Below, in pieces: positions 1 through 10,202 of a stretch of 64,000 nt of DNA (positions are counted from its first letter, which is position 1; each line of letters starts with the position of its first letter). Below the pieces are notes generated by a model. The model was given only the letters and a program-made list of their open reading frames with translations, was not told where the DNA came from and did no database searches. The position numbers and the translations under genes were made by a program. Source of the stretch: CAVTJL01 sp963752325 (lineage in GTDB: Bacteria; Pseudomonadota; Alphaproteobacteria; Geminicoccales; Geminicoccaceae); contig CAVVXU010000007.1 in the NCBI GenBank assembly GCA_963752325.1, positions 496,001 to 560,000 of the forward strand. The letters are read 5' to 3'.

Positions 1-346
1 ACGGGAGCCCTGATCGGCTTTGCCTGCGAGGCAGGCGCCCGTCTGGCGGATCTCGATGAGGGTGCGCGCAGTCGCAGTGGCCGCCTATGCGCGGGCCCTC
101 GGTCTGGCGTTCCAGATCAAGGACGATCTCTTGGACGTGACGCAGTCGAGCGCCGAGACGGGAAAGGATTCGGGATTGGACGCCGCCCATGGCAAGGCCA
201 CGTTCGTCACGCTTGCGGGGATTGCCGGCGCCGAGCGCCGCCTGGTGGCTCTCCGCGGGGAGGCGGCGGCGGCGCTTGACACGCTCGGCCCAAGAGCGAC
301 TCTCATGGGCGAGCTGTTCGATTTTGTGATCAATCGGCGAGCATGA
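1..346 (+). CDS. ispA: Polyprenyl (farnesyl/geranylgeranyl) diphosphate synthase, C-terminal part, frameshifted
   Basis: This is the C-terminal third of a trans-isoprenyl diphosphate synthase, which condenses IPP with allylic diphosphates in the cytoplasm. The window edge removes the N-terminus. The first 20 or so codons, in frame 1, contain TGALIGFACEAGA, the usual helix of the family. From about position 63 the reading continues one base later with LGLAFQIKDDLLDVT, the second aspartate-rich motif region (Q-x-x-DD-x-x-D), and GKATFVTL. One surplus base in the GGG at 60-62 explains the break. The gene ends 37 bp before dxs, the usual alphaproteobacterial ispA-dxs order, so the pair is probably co-transcribed. 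The family call is firm. The chain length of the product cannot be told from this fragment. Confidence 0.85.
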
Positions 347-383
347 CGCCCGTCGGCTCGGAAGGGGGAGTTCGTTTCAAGCC

Positions 384-2322
384 ATGACCGGCACGCCGCT
401 TCTGGACGGCATTGGGGAGCCGGCCGATCTGCGGTCGCTTCCGGCGGATCAGCTTCGCCAGCTGGCGGACGAGCTTCGTTCGGAGATGATCGATGCGGTC
501 TCGGTGACGGGGGGGCATCTCGGGGCGGGGCTGGGGGTGGTGGAGCTGGCGGTGGCGCTGCACCGCGTGTTCGAGACGCCCTATGACCGGCTGATCTGGG
601 ATGTCGGGCACCAGGCCTACCCGCACAAGATCCTGACCGGCCGGCGGGGGCGCATCAGGACGCTCAGGCAGCCCGGGGGGCTCTCGGGCTTCACGCGGCG
701 GTCGGAGAGCGTCTACGACCCGTTCGGCGCGGCGCACAGCTCGACCTCGATCTCGGCCGGGCTCGGCATGGCGGCGGCGGCGAGGCTCGAGGGCACGCGG
801 CGCAACGTCGTCTGCGTCATCGGCGACGGGGCGATGAGTGCCGGCATGGCGTACGAGGCCATGAACAACGCGGCCGCGGCCGGCGGCAGGCTGATCGTCG
901 TCCTCAACGACAACGACATGTCGATCGCCCCGCCCACGGGGGCGATGAGCGCCTATCTCTCGCGCGTCGTCTCCTCGCACGCCTATCGCAGCTTCCGCCA
1001 CGTGGCCAAGCAGCTCAGCACCTACTTCCCGAGGCGCATCCAGAAGGCGGCGGAGCGGGCGGAGGAGTATGCCCGCGTCCTGCCCACGGGCGGCACGACG
1101 CTCTTCGAGGAGCTGGGCTTTTATTACCTGGGCCCGCTCGACGGGCACAATCTCGACCATCTGATCCCGGTGCTGGAGAACATCCGGGACGACGACGACC
1201 GCGGCCCCGTCCTGATCCACGTCGTCACGCAAAAAGGAAAAGGCTATCCGCCGGCCGAGGCCTCGGACGACAAATATCACGGCGTCGGCAAGTTCGACGT
1301 CGCCACCGGCGCCCAGCAAAAAGGAAAGGCCAACGCGCCCTCCTACACCTCGGTCTTTGCCAAGGCGCTGGTGCGGGAGGCCGAGGCGGACGACCGGATC
1401 GTGGCGATCACGGCGGCGATGCCGTCGGGCACCGGGCTCAATCTGATGGCCGAGCGCTTTCCGGAGCGCAGCTTCGACGTGGGCATCGCCGAGCAGCACG
1501 CGGTGACCTTCGCCGCCGGCCTCGCCGCCGAGGGCTTTCGGCCCTTCTGCGCCATCTACTCGACCTTTCTGCAGCGCGCCTACGACCAGGTGGTGCACGA
1601 CGTGGCGATCCAGGGCCTGCCGGTGCGCTTTGCGATCGACCGGGCGGGTCTGGTGGGGGCCGACGGCGCCACCCACGCCGGCAGCTTCGACGTGGCCTAT
1701 CTTTCTTGTCTCCCCGGCTTCGTCGTGATGGCGGCGGCCGACGAGCTCGAGCTCGTGCACATGGTGGCGACGGCGGCCGCATCACGACGAGGGCCCGATC
1801 GCCTTTCGCTACCCCCGGGGCGAGGGCGTGGGCATCGAGCTGCCCGAGCGCGGCCGGCCGCTCGAGATCGGCAAGGGCCGCATCGTCAAGGAAGGCAGCC
1901 GCGTCGCGCTTTTGTCATTCGGCGCCCGGCTGCAGGAGTGCCTGTCGGCGGCCGAGACGCTGGAGGCCGAGGGGCTTTCGACGACGGTGGCGGATGCCCG
2001 CTTCGCCAAGCCGCTGGACGAGGAGCTGATCTGCCGCCTCGCCCGCGAGCACGAGCTTCTCCTCACCATCGAGGAGGGCTCGGTGGGCGGCTTCGGCAGC
2101 CAGGTGCAGCAGCTTCTGCTCGACGAAGGCCTGCTCGACCAGGGCCGCCTCAAGCTGCGCTCGCTGACGCTGCCCGACCGCTTCATCGACCACGGCACCC
2201 CCAAGGGCCAGTACGAGGAGGCCGGCCTCGACGCGAAGAGCATCGTGGCCAGGGTCAAAGACCTGCTGGGGGTGGGGAAGGCGCAGACGGCACCGCTGGC
2301 CGCGGTCGATGGCACGCCCTAG
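384..2322 (+). CDS. dxs: 1-deoxy-D-xylulose-5-phosphate synthase, with one frameshift
   Basis: A thiamine-diphosphate enzyme that joins pyruvate and glyceraldehyde 3-phosphate, the first step of the MEP isoprenoid pathway. The N-terminal ThDP domain shows WDVGHQAYPHK and the GDGAMSAGMAYEAMNN cofactor motif. The pyrimidine domain has DVGIAEQHAVTFAAGLAAEG with its catalytic Glu, and the C-terminal transketolase domain follows. Near 1787 the frame moves by one: the reading passes from MVATAA into HHDEGPIAFRYPRGEG and then runs unbroken to the stop at 2320-2322. The rejoined protein is about 645 residues, normal for the family. The ATG at 384 follows a purine-rich GGGGGAG. The frameshift is more likely a sequence error than a real mutation, because both halves are fully conserved. 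Confidence 0.93.
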
Positions 2323-2368
2323 GGGCCGCGCAGGCGAGGGCGTGCCGCCCTCGCCCCGCGTGAGATCA

Positions 2369-2386
2369 GCCTCCGGCGACGGAGGC
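2369..2386. terminator. Stem-loop between convergent dxs and methyltransferase
   Basis: A perfect 7-bp stem, GCCTCCG at 2369-2375 and CGGAGGC at 2380-2386, closes a GCGA tetraloop. It lies 46 bp past the dxs stop and 6 bp past the stop of the opposing gene. No T-run follows on either strand, so it may only stabilise the 3' ends or act as a weak bidirectional terminator. Confidence 0.5.
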
Positions 2387-2391
2387 AGTGA

Positions 2392-3297
2392 TCATGCGTT
2401 CGGCCGCGCCTCGTCTTGCGTTCCATGCCGTTGCGCCATGCCGGCCAGGAGCTCCGGCAATGTCTGCCGCTCCGCCTCTTCCGCAGGCCGCGACAGGTAG
2501 AAGTCGGCATGGTAGCGGCCGCGGCTCTCGAGACCGGCCGGATCGCGCCCGAGGCTCGTCACCTGCTCGATCGCATGCCGTTTCTCCTCGGCGGAAATGA
2601 AGCGGCGCTGCGCGAAGCTGCGGCCACGCAGCTTCTCCGTCACCATGCCGCGCGAGGCCAGGGCCTCCTCGATCGGGCCGTAATCGAACATGCGCAGCAC
2701 GAAGGAAGCGATCCACGGTGAAGGCCGGCTCGCCCGGTCGAGGAGGCGATGGAAGCTCCGCTCGGTCACATAGCCGACGCAGCCGGTCGAGATGACGAGA
2801 TCGATCGCTTCGGGGATCTGGGTCGCCTGCGGACAGGGGTCGGCCTCGAGGTCGGCGGCCACGCCCCCGTCGAGAAGCCCGCTGGCGACGGCGTAGCGCA
2901 CCGCGCTTTCTGCCACGTCGACGCCGTGAACGCGGATGTCGCCCCGTCGCTCGAGGCGGCCCAGCCACGCACGGTCCTTGGCGAGCAAGGCCTCCCGTCC
3001 GGCAGCTTCCTGCCGGGCTCGATCGTAGTGCTCATAGAGCTGCTCGATCGAGAGCCCGTATTTGAGGAGCGCTGCGCTGACACCATAGGAGCAGCCTAGA
3101 TCCAGGACACCGACGGTCTTTCTGCCGCGCACCCGCCGCAGCCGCTCGATGAGGGCGGCAAACAGCGGCTTGGCATTCTGCGGGATCTCGTAGCCCGCTT
3201 CCCGCATTGTCGAGTAGTACGGAATTGGAGTCGGGCGATCGTAGATGTTGTCAAAGTTGGCCTTGTGGTTATTGGCCTCTTTATAACCACGAGTCAT
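2392..3297 (-). CDS. Class I SAM-dependent methyltransferase, substrate unknown
   Basis: A cytoplasmic methyltransferase of about 301 residues. The SAM-binding motif I is seen as VGVLDLGCSYGVSAALLKYG (around residues 60-80), followed by an acidic motif II region (VHGVDVAESAV) and a motif IV-like DLVISTGCVGYV. The C-terminal third is predicted alpha-helical and unassigned. The start at 3297 is chosen because AAAGGAAAAAGA lies directly before that ATG; an in-frame start at 3360 is possible but lacks a ribosome site. It is transcribed against dxs and tlyA and separates two genes that are usually adjacent in alphaproteobacteria. I do not recognise the substrate. A small-molecule or sugar methyltransferase would fit the fold. 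Confidence 0.75.
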   Translation of the reverse strand: MTRGYKEANNHKANFDNIYDRPTPIPYYSTMREAGYEIPQNAKPLFAALIERLRRVRGRKTVGVLDLGCSYGVSAALLKYGLSIEQLYEHYDRARQEAAGREALLAKDRAWLGRLERRGDIRVHGVDVAESAVRYAVASGLLDGGVAADLEADPCPQATQIPEAIDLVISTGCVGYVTERSFHRLLDRASRPSPWIASFVLRMFDYGPIEEALASRGMVTEKLRGRSFAQRRFISAEEKRHAIEQVTSLGRDPAGLESRGRYHADFYLSRPAEEAERQTLPELLAGMAQRHGTQDEARPNA

Positions 3298-3323
3298 TCT
3301 TTTTCCTTTGTAATCCAAAGTAA

Positions 3324-3333
3324 ACGTTAACGT
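3324..3333. promoter_or_regulatory. Palindrome ACGTTAACGT upstream of the methyltransferase
   Basis: A perfect 10-bp palindrome sits 27 bp upstream of the chosen methyltransferase start at 3297, inside its likely promoter or leader. It is followed further upstream by a GC-rich hairpin (TGCCGTCG 3346-3353 with CGACGGCA 3372-3379). Function is inferred from position only. Confidence 0.3.
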
Positions 3334-3588
3334 AAGTCGTTGTTGTGCCGTCGCGCCCAAGCGCGAAGCGCCGACGGCAGGACCATAGATGGATTATGTG
3401 AGAATTGCACGACTGTTGTCCAACGGCAACGGTCAACGATGGAATGTCATTCACGCCTCAGGATGGTTCCGCGCATTCACATCCGACGGCTCGTCTCGAC
3501 TATTGAGAGTGGAACCTGACCCCATCGAGGCTCACGACGGCGGTCGCTGCCCATAGCAGGGGTGAGGAGCCTCGCCACGCGTCGCACG

Positions 3589-4402
3589 ATGCCATTTGAC
3601 AGCCATGCCGGCAGAGGTGAAGGAGCGTGGCGCTTTGAGCATGGGAGAACAGTCACGCCCCGACGCCGCCTCGATCAGCTCCTCCTCGATCGCCGCCTCG
3701 CCGAGACGCGGGCGAAAGCCCAGGCGCTCGTGCTCGCCGGCCGTGTCTTCTCGGGCGAGCGTCGGCTCGACAAGGCCGGGGAGGCCGTGGCCGACGATCT
3801 GCCTTTGGAGGTAAGGGGCGGCGCCGACTGGGTCTCGCGCGGAGCCCTGAAGCTCCTGGCCGGGCTCGACGGTTTCGGGATCGATCCCGCGGGCGCCGTC
3901 GCGATCGACGTCGGCGCCTCGACCGGCGGCTTCTCGGAGGTCCTGCTGCGGCGTGGTGCTGCCCGGGTCTACGCCGTGGATGTCGGCCACGGCCAGCTGG
4001 CCTGGACGCTGCGCAACGATCCTCGGGTCATCGTGCTCGAGCGCACCAATGCCCGCTACCTGACGGCCGAGCAGATCCCCGAGCCCGTCGATCTCGTCGT
4101 CTGCGATGCGAGCTTCATCTCGCTCACCCTCGTCCTGCCCGCTGCCCTCGCCCTGACGAGGCCCGAGGCGCGGCTCGTCGCGCTGATCAAGCCCCAATTC
4201 GAGGTGGGGAAGGGGCAGGTGGGGCGGGGCGGCGTCGTGCGCGACCCCGCCCTTCACGAAGCCGTCTGCGCCCGGATCGAAGCGTGGCTGGGTGAGCCAG
4301 CCGGGCTGGGCCGTCCAGGGCATCGTGCCGAGCCCGGTGCTCGGCCCCGCGGGGAACCGCGAGTTCCTGATAGCCGGCATCAGGCGGCCCGAGGGCGGCT
4401 AG
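3589..4402 (+). CDS. tlyA: TlyA-family rRNA 2'-O-methyltransferase / putative hemolysin, frameshifted near the end
   Basis: TlyA proteins pair an N-terminal S4 RNA-binding domain with an FtsJ/RrmJ-type methyltransferase domain that modifies ribosomal RNA. The S4 domain is seen in RRRLDQLLLDRRLAETRAKA. The SAM site is AIDVGASTGGFSEVLLRRGA, followed by VYAVDVGHGQLAW and the FtsJ-like lysine in LIKPQFEVGKGQV. After EAWLG, near 4293, one surplus base moves the frame. The tail then reads SQPGWAVQGIVPSPVLGPAG and ends at the TAG 4400-4402, as expected for this family. The start is uncertain: 3562 is also possible, and homology would begin only about 30 residues later. The 3' end runs close to metC on the other strand, with 16 bp between stops. 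Confidence 0.88.
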
Positions 4403-4418
4403 CCGACGGGCGGCCGCG

Positions 4419-5580
4419 TCATGCGGCGGCCGTCAGGCGCCGCAGACCCGCCTCGAGCTCGCGAATGAGATCGTCCGGATCCTCGAGGCCGACATGGATG
4501 CGCATGCTCTGCCCGACGGGCGCCCAGCTCGTGGCGGTGCGGATGGTCGCGGGATCGGTCGGGATCAGCAGGCTCTCGTAGCCGCCCCAGCTGGCGCCCA
4601 TGCCGAAGAGCTCCATCGAATCGACCATCGCCGCCAGCTGCGTCCTCGTGCACGGCCTGAGAACGAAGCCGAAAAGCCCCGACGAACCCGAGGAAGTCGC
4701 GCTCCCAGAGGGCATGGCCCGGATCGCCCGGCAGCGCCGGATGCATGACCTGCAGCACCTCGGGCCGGGACCGCAGCCACTCGGCGACGACGAGGCCGCT
4801 TCGATGATGGCGCTCCAGCCGGGTCGCCATGGTGCGGAGCCCGCGCAGCGCGAGATAGCAGTCGTCGGGCGCTGCGGCGGTCGCGGTCTCGTAGACGCCG
4901 GCGCGCAGCCGGTCCCAGACGGCCTCGGTCCCGGTGATGATCCCCATCATGAGATCGGAATGGCCACCGATATACTTCGTCGCCGCCTGGATGCTGACGT
5001 CCACGCCATGCGCGAAGGGCTTGAAATAGAGCGGGGAGGCCCAGGTGTTGTCCATCACGACGAGAGCACCCGCGGCGTGCGCTGCCTCGGCGATGGCCGG
5101 GATGTCCTGGACCTCGAAGGTGAGCGAGCCCGGGCTTTCCGTGAAGACGATCCGGGTGTTGGGACGGATCAGCGCCCGGATGCCGGCGCCGATGCCGGGG
5201 TCGTAGTAGTCGGCCTCGACCCCATAGCGCTTGAGCATGCCGTCGGCGAATCGCCGGGTCGGGCCGTAGACGGAATCGGTGATCAGGATGTGGTCACCGG
5301 CTGCCAACAGAGCGAGCAGCGTGGCCGTGATGGCCGTCTTGCCCGAGCCCACGGCGATCGCCTTGTGGCCGCCCTCGAGCGCGGCCACCGCCTCCTCGAG
5401 GGCGAAGGTGGTGGGGGTGCCGTATCTGCCGTACTGCACGGCTTGGCCAGGCTGCCTCGTGTCGAGCGCCTCGAGGCTCGGCCGCAGCACGGTCGACGCG
5501 TGATAGACCGGCGGATTGACGATTCCGTGATTGGCGTGCGGGTCACGGCCGAGGGTCGTGACGAGGGTTGTGTCCTTCAT
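4419..5580 (-). CDS. metC: Cystathionine beta-lyase (PLP-dependent, Cys/Met metabolism), one frameshift
   Basis: A pyridoxal-phosphate enzyme of the Cys/Met metabolism family that cleaves cystathionine to homocysteine. Visible features are QYGRYGTPTTFALEEAVAAL, the cofactor-binding stretch VGSGKTAITATLLALL, VVMDNTWASPLYFKPFAHG, and the PLP lysine in QAATKYIGGHSDLMMG. Near 4690 the frame shifts by one base. The C-terminal part then reads SSGLFGFVLRPC and SWGGYESLLIP, ending TAAA-stop at 4419. The N-terminal GRYGTP motif and the WGGYESL segment favour beta-lyase (MetC) over gamma-synthase. The rejoined length is about 387 residues, normal. The intergenic region upstream shows no recognisable methionine riboswitch. 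Confidence 0.88.
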
Positions 5581-5936
5581 GCTCTACCTTCGCTCTGACG
5601 CAGGCTCGATAGCACGCGGGCCGGAGCGCGCCCAGCCGGCCTGAGGCGGTAGAGGTGCTATGCTCTTTCGTCAGTGGCTCCAACTGAGATTGCCTCGCCT
5701 TCATTTCGGAGAGTAAGCTTCGGCGAGCCGGACCGGGTCCCGGCAAGCGAGAAGAATGCCTGGCGGATGCGCCGGGCTGGGAGGGGTGTGCTGGCTGGTC
5801 CGGATGTGCTGGCAGCAATCTTGCTTCCAGGTGTTGGCAGGACGATCGGCGCATGCCATGACATTTTGTACGCGTGGCCACAGCGTAGCTGCATGGCGGT
5901 GATGCGGGCCGATTGAGGATCAGACCCGACGAGGTC
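5581..5936. other. Intergenic region between divergent metC and aapJ
   Basis: About 356 bp separate metC (leftward) from the aapJ ribosome site (rightward), so both promoters should lie here. I see no recognisable protein, RNA, riboswitch or strong repeat. Short open frames (for example 5674-5916) have no recognisable features and I do not annotate them. Confidence 0.5.
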
Positions 5937-5950
5937 AGGAGGACCATTTG

Positions 5951-6976
5951 ATGCAGTTGTCGAGCTCGTTGGCGGCCGGGGCCGCCCTGGCAGTTTTAGC
6001 GATGGCGACCAACGCTCAGGCAGGCCAGACCTTCGATGCAGTCAAGCAGAAGGGGTTTGTGCAGTGCGGCGTCAGCACCGGCCTGCCCGGCTTCTCCAAT
6101 CCGAATGACAAGGGCGACTGGTCCGGCCTCGACGTCGACGTGTGCCGCGCGGTGGCCGCAGCCATGTTCGGCGACGCGACCAAGGTCAAATACACACCAC
6201 TGACGTCGAAGGAGCGCTTCACCGCGCTGCAATCGGGCGAGGTCGACCTGCTCTCGCGAAACACAACCTGGACCCTGCAGCGCGACACCGCGCTCGGCCT
6301 CAATTTCACCGCCGTCAACTACTATGACGGCCAGGGCTTCATGGTGAAGAAAGAGCTCGGCGTGAAGAGCGCCCTCGAGCTCGACGGCGCCTCGATCTGC
6401 GTCCAGCCCGGCACCACGACCGAGGTCAACCTCGCCGACTATTTCCGCTCCCACAACATGAAGTACACGCCGGTCGTGTTCGAGACCGACGACCAGATCC
6501 GCGTGGCGTTCACCCAGGGCCGCTGCGACGTGTTCACGACGGACCAGTCGGGTCTCTACTCGAACCGCATAGCGCTACCCAGCCCGGACGACTACGTCGT
6601 ACTGCCGGAGGTCATCTCCAAGGAGCCGCTGGGCGCGGCCGTCCGCCAGGGCGATAACGAGTGGGAGGATCTGGTCCGCTGGTCGTTCTTCGCGATGGTC
6701 GATGCCGAGGACCTCGGCGTCAACAGCAAGAACGTCGACGAGCTGCGGCAGAGCACCAAGAATCCCGAGGTCAAGCGCCTGCTCGGCACCGAGGACAACA
6801 TGGGCGAGGATCTCCATGTGTCGAAGGATTGGGCTTACAACATCGTCAAGCAGGTGGGGAACTACGGCGAATCGTTCGATCGCAATGTCGGCAAGGATTC
6901 GCCGCTCAAGATCGAACGCGGGCTGAACCGGCTGTGGAAGGACGGTGGGATCATGTACGCGCCACCGGCCCACTGA
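5951..6976 (+). CDS. aapJ: General L-amino-acid ABC transporter, periplasmic binding protein
   Basis: The periplasmic solute-binding subunit of the Aap/BztA type, which captures a broad range of L-amino acids for AapQMP. The N-terminus is a Sec signal peptide of about 25 residues ending AQA-GQTF. The mature protein starts with the family pattern VKQKGFVQCGVSTGLPGFSN and goes on to GLDVDVCRAVAAAMFGD, with RNTTWTLQRDT typical of AapJ. The ATG at 5951 is preceded by AGGAGG at 5937-5942 with 8 bp spacing; a TTG one codon earlier is much less likely. The length, 342 residues, is normal. It is first in an operon with aapQ, aapM and aapP. Confidence 0.95.
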   Translation: MQLSSSLAAGAALAVLAMATNAQAGQTFDAVKQKGFVQCGVSTGLPGFSNPNDKGDWSGLDVDVCRAVAAAMFGDATKVKYTPLTSKERFTALQSGEVDLLSRNTTWTLQRDTALGLNFTAVNYYDGQGFMVKKELGVKSALELDGASICVQPGTTTEVNLADYFRSHNMKYTPVVFETDDQIRVAFTQGRCDVFTTDQSGLYSNRIALPSPDDYVVLPEVISKEPLGAAVRQGDNEWEDLVRWSFFAMVDAEDLGVNSKNVDELRQSTKNPEVKRLLGTEDNMGEDLHVSKDWAYNIVKQVGNYGESFDRNVGKDSPLKIERGLNRLWKDGGIMYAPPAH

Positions 6977-7075
6977 TCGACAATCGACGCGCGGCCGGCG
7001 GCGCCAGCCCGTTGCCGGCCGCTCCCGTCGCGGTGACACGGTGACAACAGAGCCAACCTGCCGAAAGGGGCGAGA

Positions 7076-8250
7076 ATGGCGGTGAGCGGTCGAAGCCCAG
7101 GTGGCCTCAGTCCCACCCGTCCGGCGCTCTGGAGGGATCCCAAGGTCCGGTCGTTGGTCGTCCAGGCGGTGGTGCTCATCGCGGTCGTCCTCTTCATCGC
7201 CTACATCGTCAACAACACGGCCTCCAATCTGCAGCACCGGGGAATAGCATCCGGGTTTTGCGTTCCTCAACAAGACCGCCGGCTTCGACATCGGCTTTCA
7301 GCTGATCTCCTACACCGCCGTCTCGAGCTTCGGCCGGGCGCTGGTCGTCGGCTTTCTGAACACACTGCTGGTCTCGGCCGTCGGGATCGTGCTCGCGACG
7401 CTGCTGGGCTTCGTCGTGGGACTGATGCGCCTCTCGACCAACTGGCTGGTGAGCCGGATCGCCATCGTCTATATCGAGGTGTTGCGCAACATCCCCCTCC
7501 TGCTGCAGCTTTTCTTCTGGTACACGGCGGTGCTGAGCCCGCTGCCTGCAGCCCGCGACGCCCTGCATATCGGCGACGTCATCTTTCTCAGCAATCGCGG
7601 GCTGACCATGCCTCTGCCGATCCTCGGCGCCGGCTTCGGGCTCGTCCCCATCGCCCTCCTGGTCGGCATCGTGGCGAGCATCGTCCTGGGTCGCTGGGCG
7701 AAGGCGCGGCGCGAGCGCACGGGCCAGATCTTTCCCGTCCTTTGGACCTCGCTGGGCCTGATCATCGTGCTGCCGATCCTCACATTCCTGGTCATCGGGC
7801 GACCCCTCTCGTTCGAGCTCGCGACGCTGGGCCGCTTCCGCCTCGAAGGCGGGTTCACGCTCGTGCCCGGAGTTCATGGCGCTGCTCCTCGGCCTCGTCC
7901 TCTACACCTCCGCCTTCATCGCCGAGATCGTCCGCTCGGGGATTCAGGCGGTGAGCAAGGGGCAGTGGGAGGCATCGGGGGCGCTCGGCCTGGCGCCCGG
8001 CCAGACCATGCGGCTGGTCGTGGTACCCCAGTCGATGCGGGTGATCGTGCCGCCGCTCACGAGCGAGTTCCTCAGCCTGACCAAGAACTCGTCCCTGGCC
8101 GTGGCGATCGGCTATCCGGATCTGGTTGCCGTCGGCGGGACTGTCCTGAACCAGTCGGGCCAAGCCGTCGAGGTCGTGACGATCTGGATGGTCGTCTATG
8201 TGTCCCTGAGCCTCATCACCTCGCTCTTCATGAACTGGTACAACAGATAA
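7076..8250 (+). CDS. aapQ: Amino-acid ABC transporter permease AapQ, two frameshifts
   Basis: An inner-membrane permease of the HisM/GlnP type, partner of AapM. The N-terminal membrane segment reads LVVQAVVLIAVVLFIAYIV and is followed by the AapQ hallmark ASGFAFLNKTAGFDIGFQL once a surplus T near 7258 is removed. The central part (VEVLRNIPLLLQLFFWY in the native family, here IEVLRNIPLLLQ) is intact. A second surplus base near 7870 (CCCGGAG) breaks the frame before EFMALLLGLVLYTSAFIAEI. The EAA-loop region GQWEASGALGL is present in the last third. The protein ends YNR-stop at 8248-8250. With both corrected it is about 390 residues, typical for AapQ. The frame breaks are probably sequence errors. 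Confidence 0.9.
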
Positions 8251-8273
8251 AATAGCCTTGGTGGAGCGCTGAT

Positions 8274-9394
8274 ATGGCAAGGGCCAGCGTGCATTTCGTC
8301 GCCGAGGGCAGTGCCGAGAGCCTCCCGCCGCCGCTGACGAGCTCCGGCGCCATCGGATGGATTCGCGCCAATCTCCTGTCGTCGCCACTCAACATCGCGC
8401 TTGACCCTGCTCTGCGCCTATTTCGATCTGGCTGATCGTGCCGCCGGTCATCGAGTGGGCCTTCGTCAAGGCGACCTTCGTCGGCACCTCGCGAGCCGAC
8501 TGCACGGCGGGCGGAGCCTGCTGGGTCTTCATCGAGGCCAGGTTCGGCCAGTTCATCTATGGCTTCTACCCCGAGGCCCAGCGCTGGCGCGTCAACCTCG
8601 CCTTCGGTCTGCTGATCCTCGCCCTGATCCCGCTGTTTCTGCCGCGCTTTCCCCAGAAGATCCCCTACGCCATCGGGCTGATCGTCATCTATCCGATCGT
8701 CGCCTTCATTCTCTTTCGCGGCGGCATGCTCGGGCTCGAGAGCGTCGAGACGGCCCGCTGGGGTGGTCTGTTCCTGACCCTGGTCATCGCCGGTGTCGGC
8801 CTCACGACCTCGTTGCCGCTGGGCATCGTCCTGGCCCTCGGCCGACGCTCGGACATGCCGGTGATCCGCACGCTCTCGGTCGTTTTCATCGAGCTGGTCC
8901 GCGGCGTTCCGCTCATCACCGTGCTCTTCATGGCGTCGGTGATGCTGCCGCTGTTCCTCCCCGAGGGCGTGGACTTCAACAAGCTGATGCGGGCGCTCGT
9001 CGGGTTCTCGATGTTCGCCGCAGCCTACATGGCGGAGACCATCCGGGGCGGCCTCCAGGCGATCCCCAAGGGCCAGTACGAGGCCGCGGACGCCCTCGGG
9101 CTCGGCTACTGGCAGGGCATGGGCTTCATCGTCCTGCCCCAGGCCCTCAAGCTCGTCATTCCCGGCATCGTCAACATCTTCATCTCCTTCTTCAAGGACA
9201 CCTCGCTGGTCCTGATCATCGGCCTCTTCGATTTTCTCCAGTCGGTCCGCTCCGGGACACAGGACGCCAACTGGATCGGCCTCTCGACCGAGGGCTACGT
9301 CTTCGCGGCTGTCGTCTACTTCATCTTCTGCTTCGCGATGTCGCGCTACAGCATGTCGATCGAGCGCAGGCTCGACACCGGTCACAAGCACTGA
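8274..9394 (+). CDS. aapM: Amino-acid ABC transporter permease AapM, two close frameshifts
   Basis: The second membrane subunit of the Aap system. The start is the ATG at 8274, 24 bp after the aapQ stop. The N-terminal part (IGWIRANLLSSPLNIAL) is followed by two single surplus G residues about 22 bp apart, near 8403 and 8425. Removing them yields TLLCAYFIWLIVPPVIEW, and the reading then continues unbroken to 9394. Further on are several membrane segments, VVFIELVRGVPLITVLFMAS and the EAA loop KGQYEAADALGLGY that docks onto AapP. The length of about 373 residues matches the family. Two same-sense single-base surpluses within a conserved helix point to sequence error, not decay. Confidence 0.9.
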
Positions 9395-9407
9395 AGGGTC
9401 AGAGCGG

Positions 9408-10160
9408 ATGGAAGCCAACGGCGGCGACACGAGCATCGCGCTCCGGGACGTCCATAAATGGTACGGCGAGTTCCACGTCCTCAAGGCGATCAACCTCGAC
9501 GTCAGCAAGGGCCAGAAGGTCGTCGTCTGCGGACCGTCGGGCTCCGGCAAGTCGACCATGATCCGCTGCATCAATCGGCTCGAGGAGCATCAGCGCGGCC
9601 AGATCATCGTCGACGGGATCGAGCTGACGAGCGACGTCAAGAATGTCGACGCCATCCGCCGCGAGGTCGGCATGGTATTCCAGCACTTCAATCTCTTCCC
9701 GCACCTGACGGTGCTCCAGAATCTGATGCTGGCGCCGATGTGGGTCCGTCGCACGCCCAAGAAGGAGGCGGAGGAGACGGCAATGCACTATCTGGAGCGG
9801 GTCCGCATCCCGGAGCAGGCCCAGAAGTTCCCGGGGCAGCTCTCGGGCGGGCAGCAGCAGCGCGTCGCGATCGCCCGAGCGCTCTGCATGAGGCCCAAGA
9901 TCATGCTGTTCGACGAGCCGACCTCGGCGCTCGATCCGGAGATGGTCAAGGAGGTGCTCGACGTCATGGTGCTCCTGGCGAGCGAGGGCATGACCATGAT
10001 GTGCGTGACCCACGAGATGGGCTTCGCCAAGTCCGTGGCCGACTTCGTCATCTTCATGGACCGTGGCGAGATCGTCGAGATGGCGGCGCCCGAGGAGTTC
10101 TTCGCCAATCCGCGCTCGGACCGCACCAAGCTCTTCCTCAGCCAGATCCTGTCGCACTGA
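9408..10160 (+). CDS. aapP: Amino-acid ABC transporter ATP-binding protein AapP
   Basis: The cytoplasmic ATPase that powers AapQM. The Walker A motif is CGPSGSGKST, the Q-loop lies in VFQHFNLFPHLT, the ABC signature is LSGGQQQR, Walker B is IMLFDEPTSALDPEM and the switch histidine is in MMCVTHEMGFA. It has 250 residues and is intact, the only transport subunit besides AapJ in this operon without a frameshift. It starts 13 bp after aapM and ends the operon. A GC-rich hairpin follows at 10180-10195. Confidence 0.96.
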   Translation: MEANGGDTSIALRDVHKWYGEFHVLKAINLDVSKGQKVVVCGPSGSGKSTMIRCINRLEEHQRGQIIVDGIELTSDVKNVDAIRREVGMVFQHFNLFPHLTVLQNLMLAPMWVRRTPKKEAEETAMHYLERVRIPEQAQKFPGQLSGGQQQRVAIARALCMRPKIMLFDEPTSALDPEMVKEVLDVMVLLASEGMTMMCVTHEMGFAKSVADFVIFMDRGEIVEMAAPEEFFANPRSDRTKLFLSQILSH

Positions 10161-10179
10161 GCGGAACGATTCCCGCTGA

Positions 10180-10195
10180 CCGCCCTAGCGGGCGG
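10180..10195. terminator. Hairpin between convergent aapP and the AhpD-like gene
   Basis: A perfect 6-bp stem, CCGCCC (10180-10185) and GGGCGG (10190-10195), has a TAGC loop. It lies between the stops of two convergent genes. There is no T-tract, so it may act as a bidirectional 3'-end structure and not a classical intrinsic terminator. Confidence 0.45.
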
Positions 10196-10202
10196 CGGGA
10201 TG

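Noticed and set aside
330..1760. 476-codon open frame opposite dxs
   Set aside because: Arg/His-rich sequence with no family features; a shadow of the conserved dxs gene.
1760..1830. Programmed ribosomal frameshift in dxs
   Set aside because: No slippery heptamer, and many other genes in the window show the same +1 breaks, so an error is the simpler reading.
5581..5936. Possible SAM or methionine riboswitch before metC
   Set aside because: No SAM-I or SAM-II consensus core could be recognised in the 5581-5936 sequence on the minus strand.
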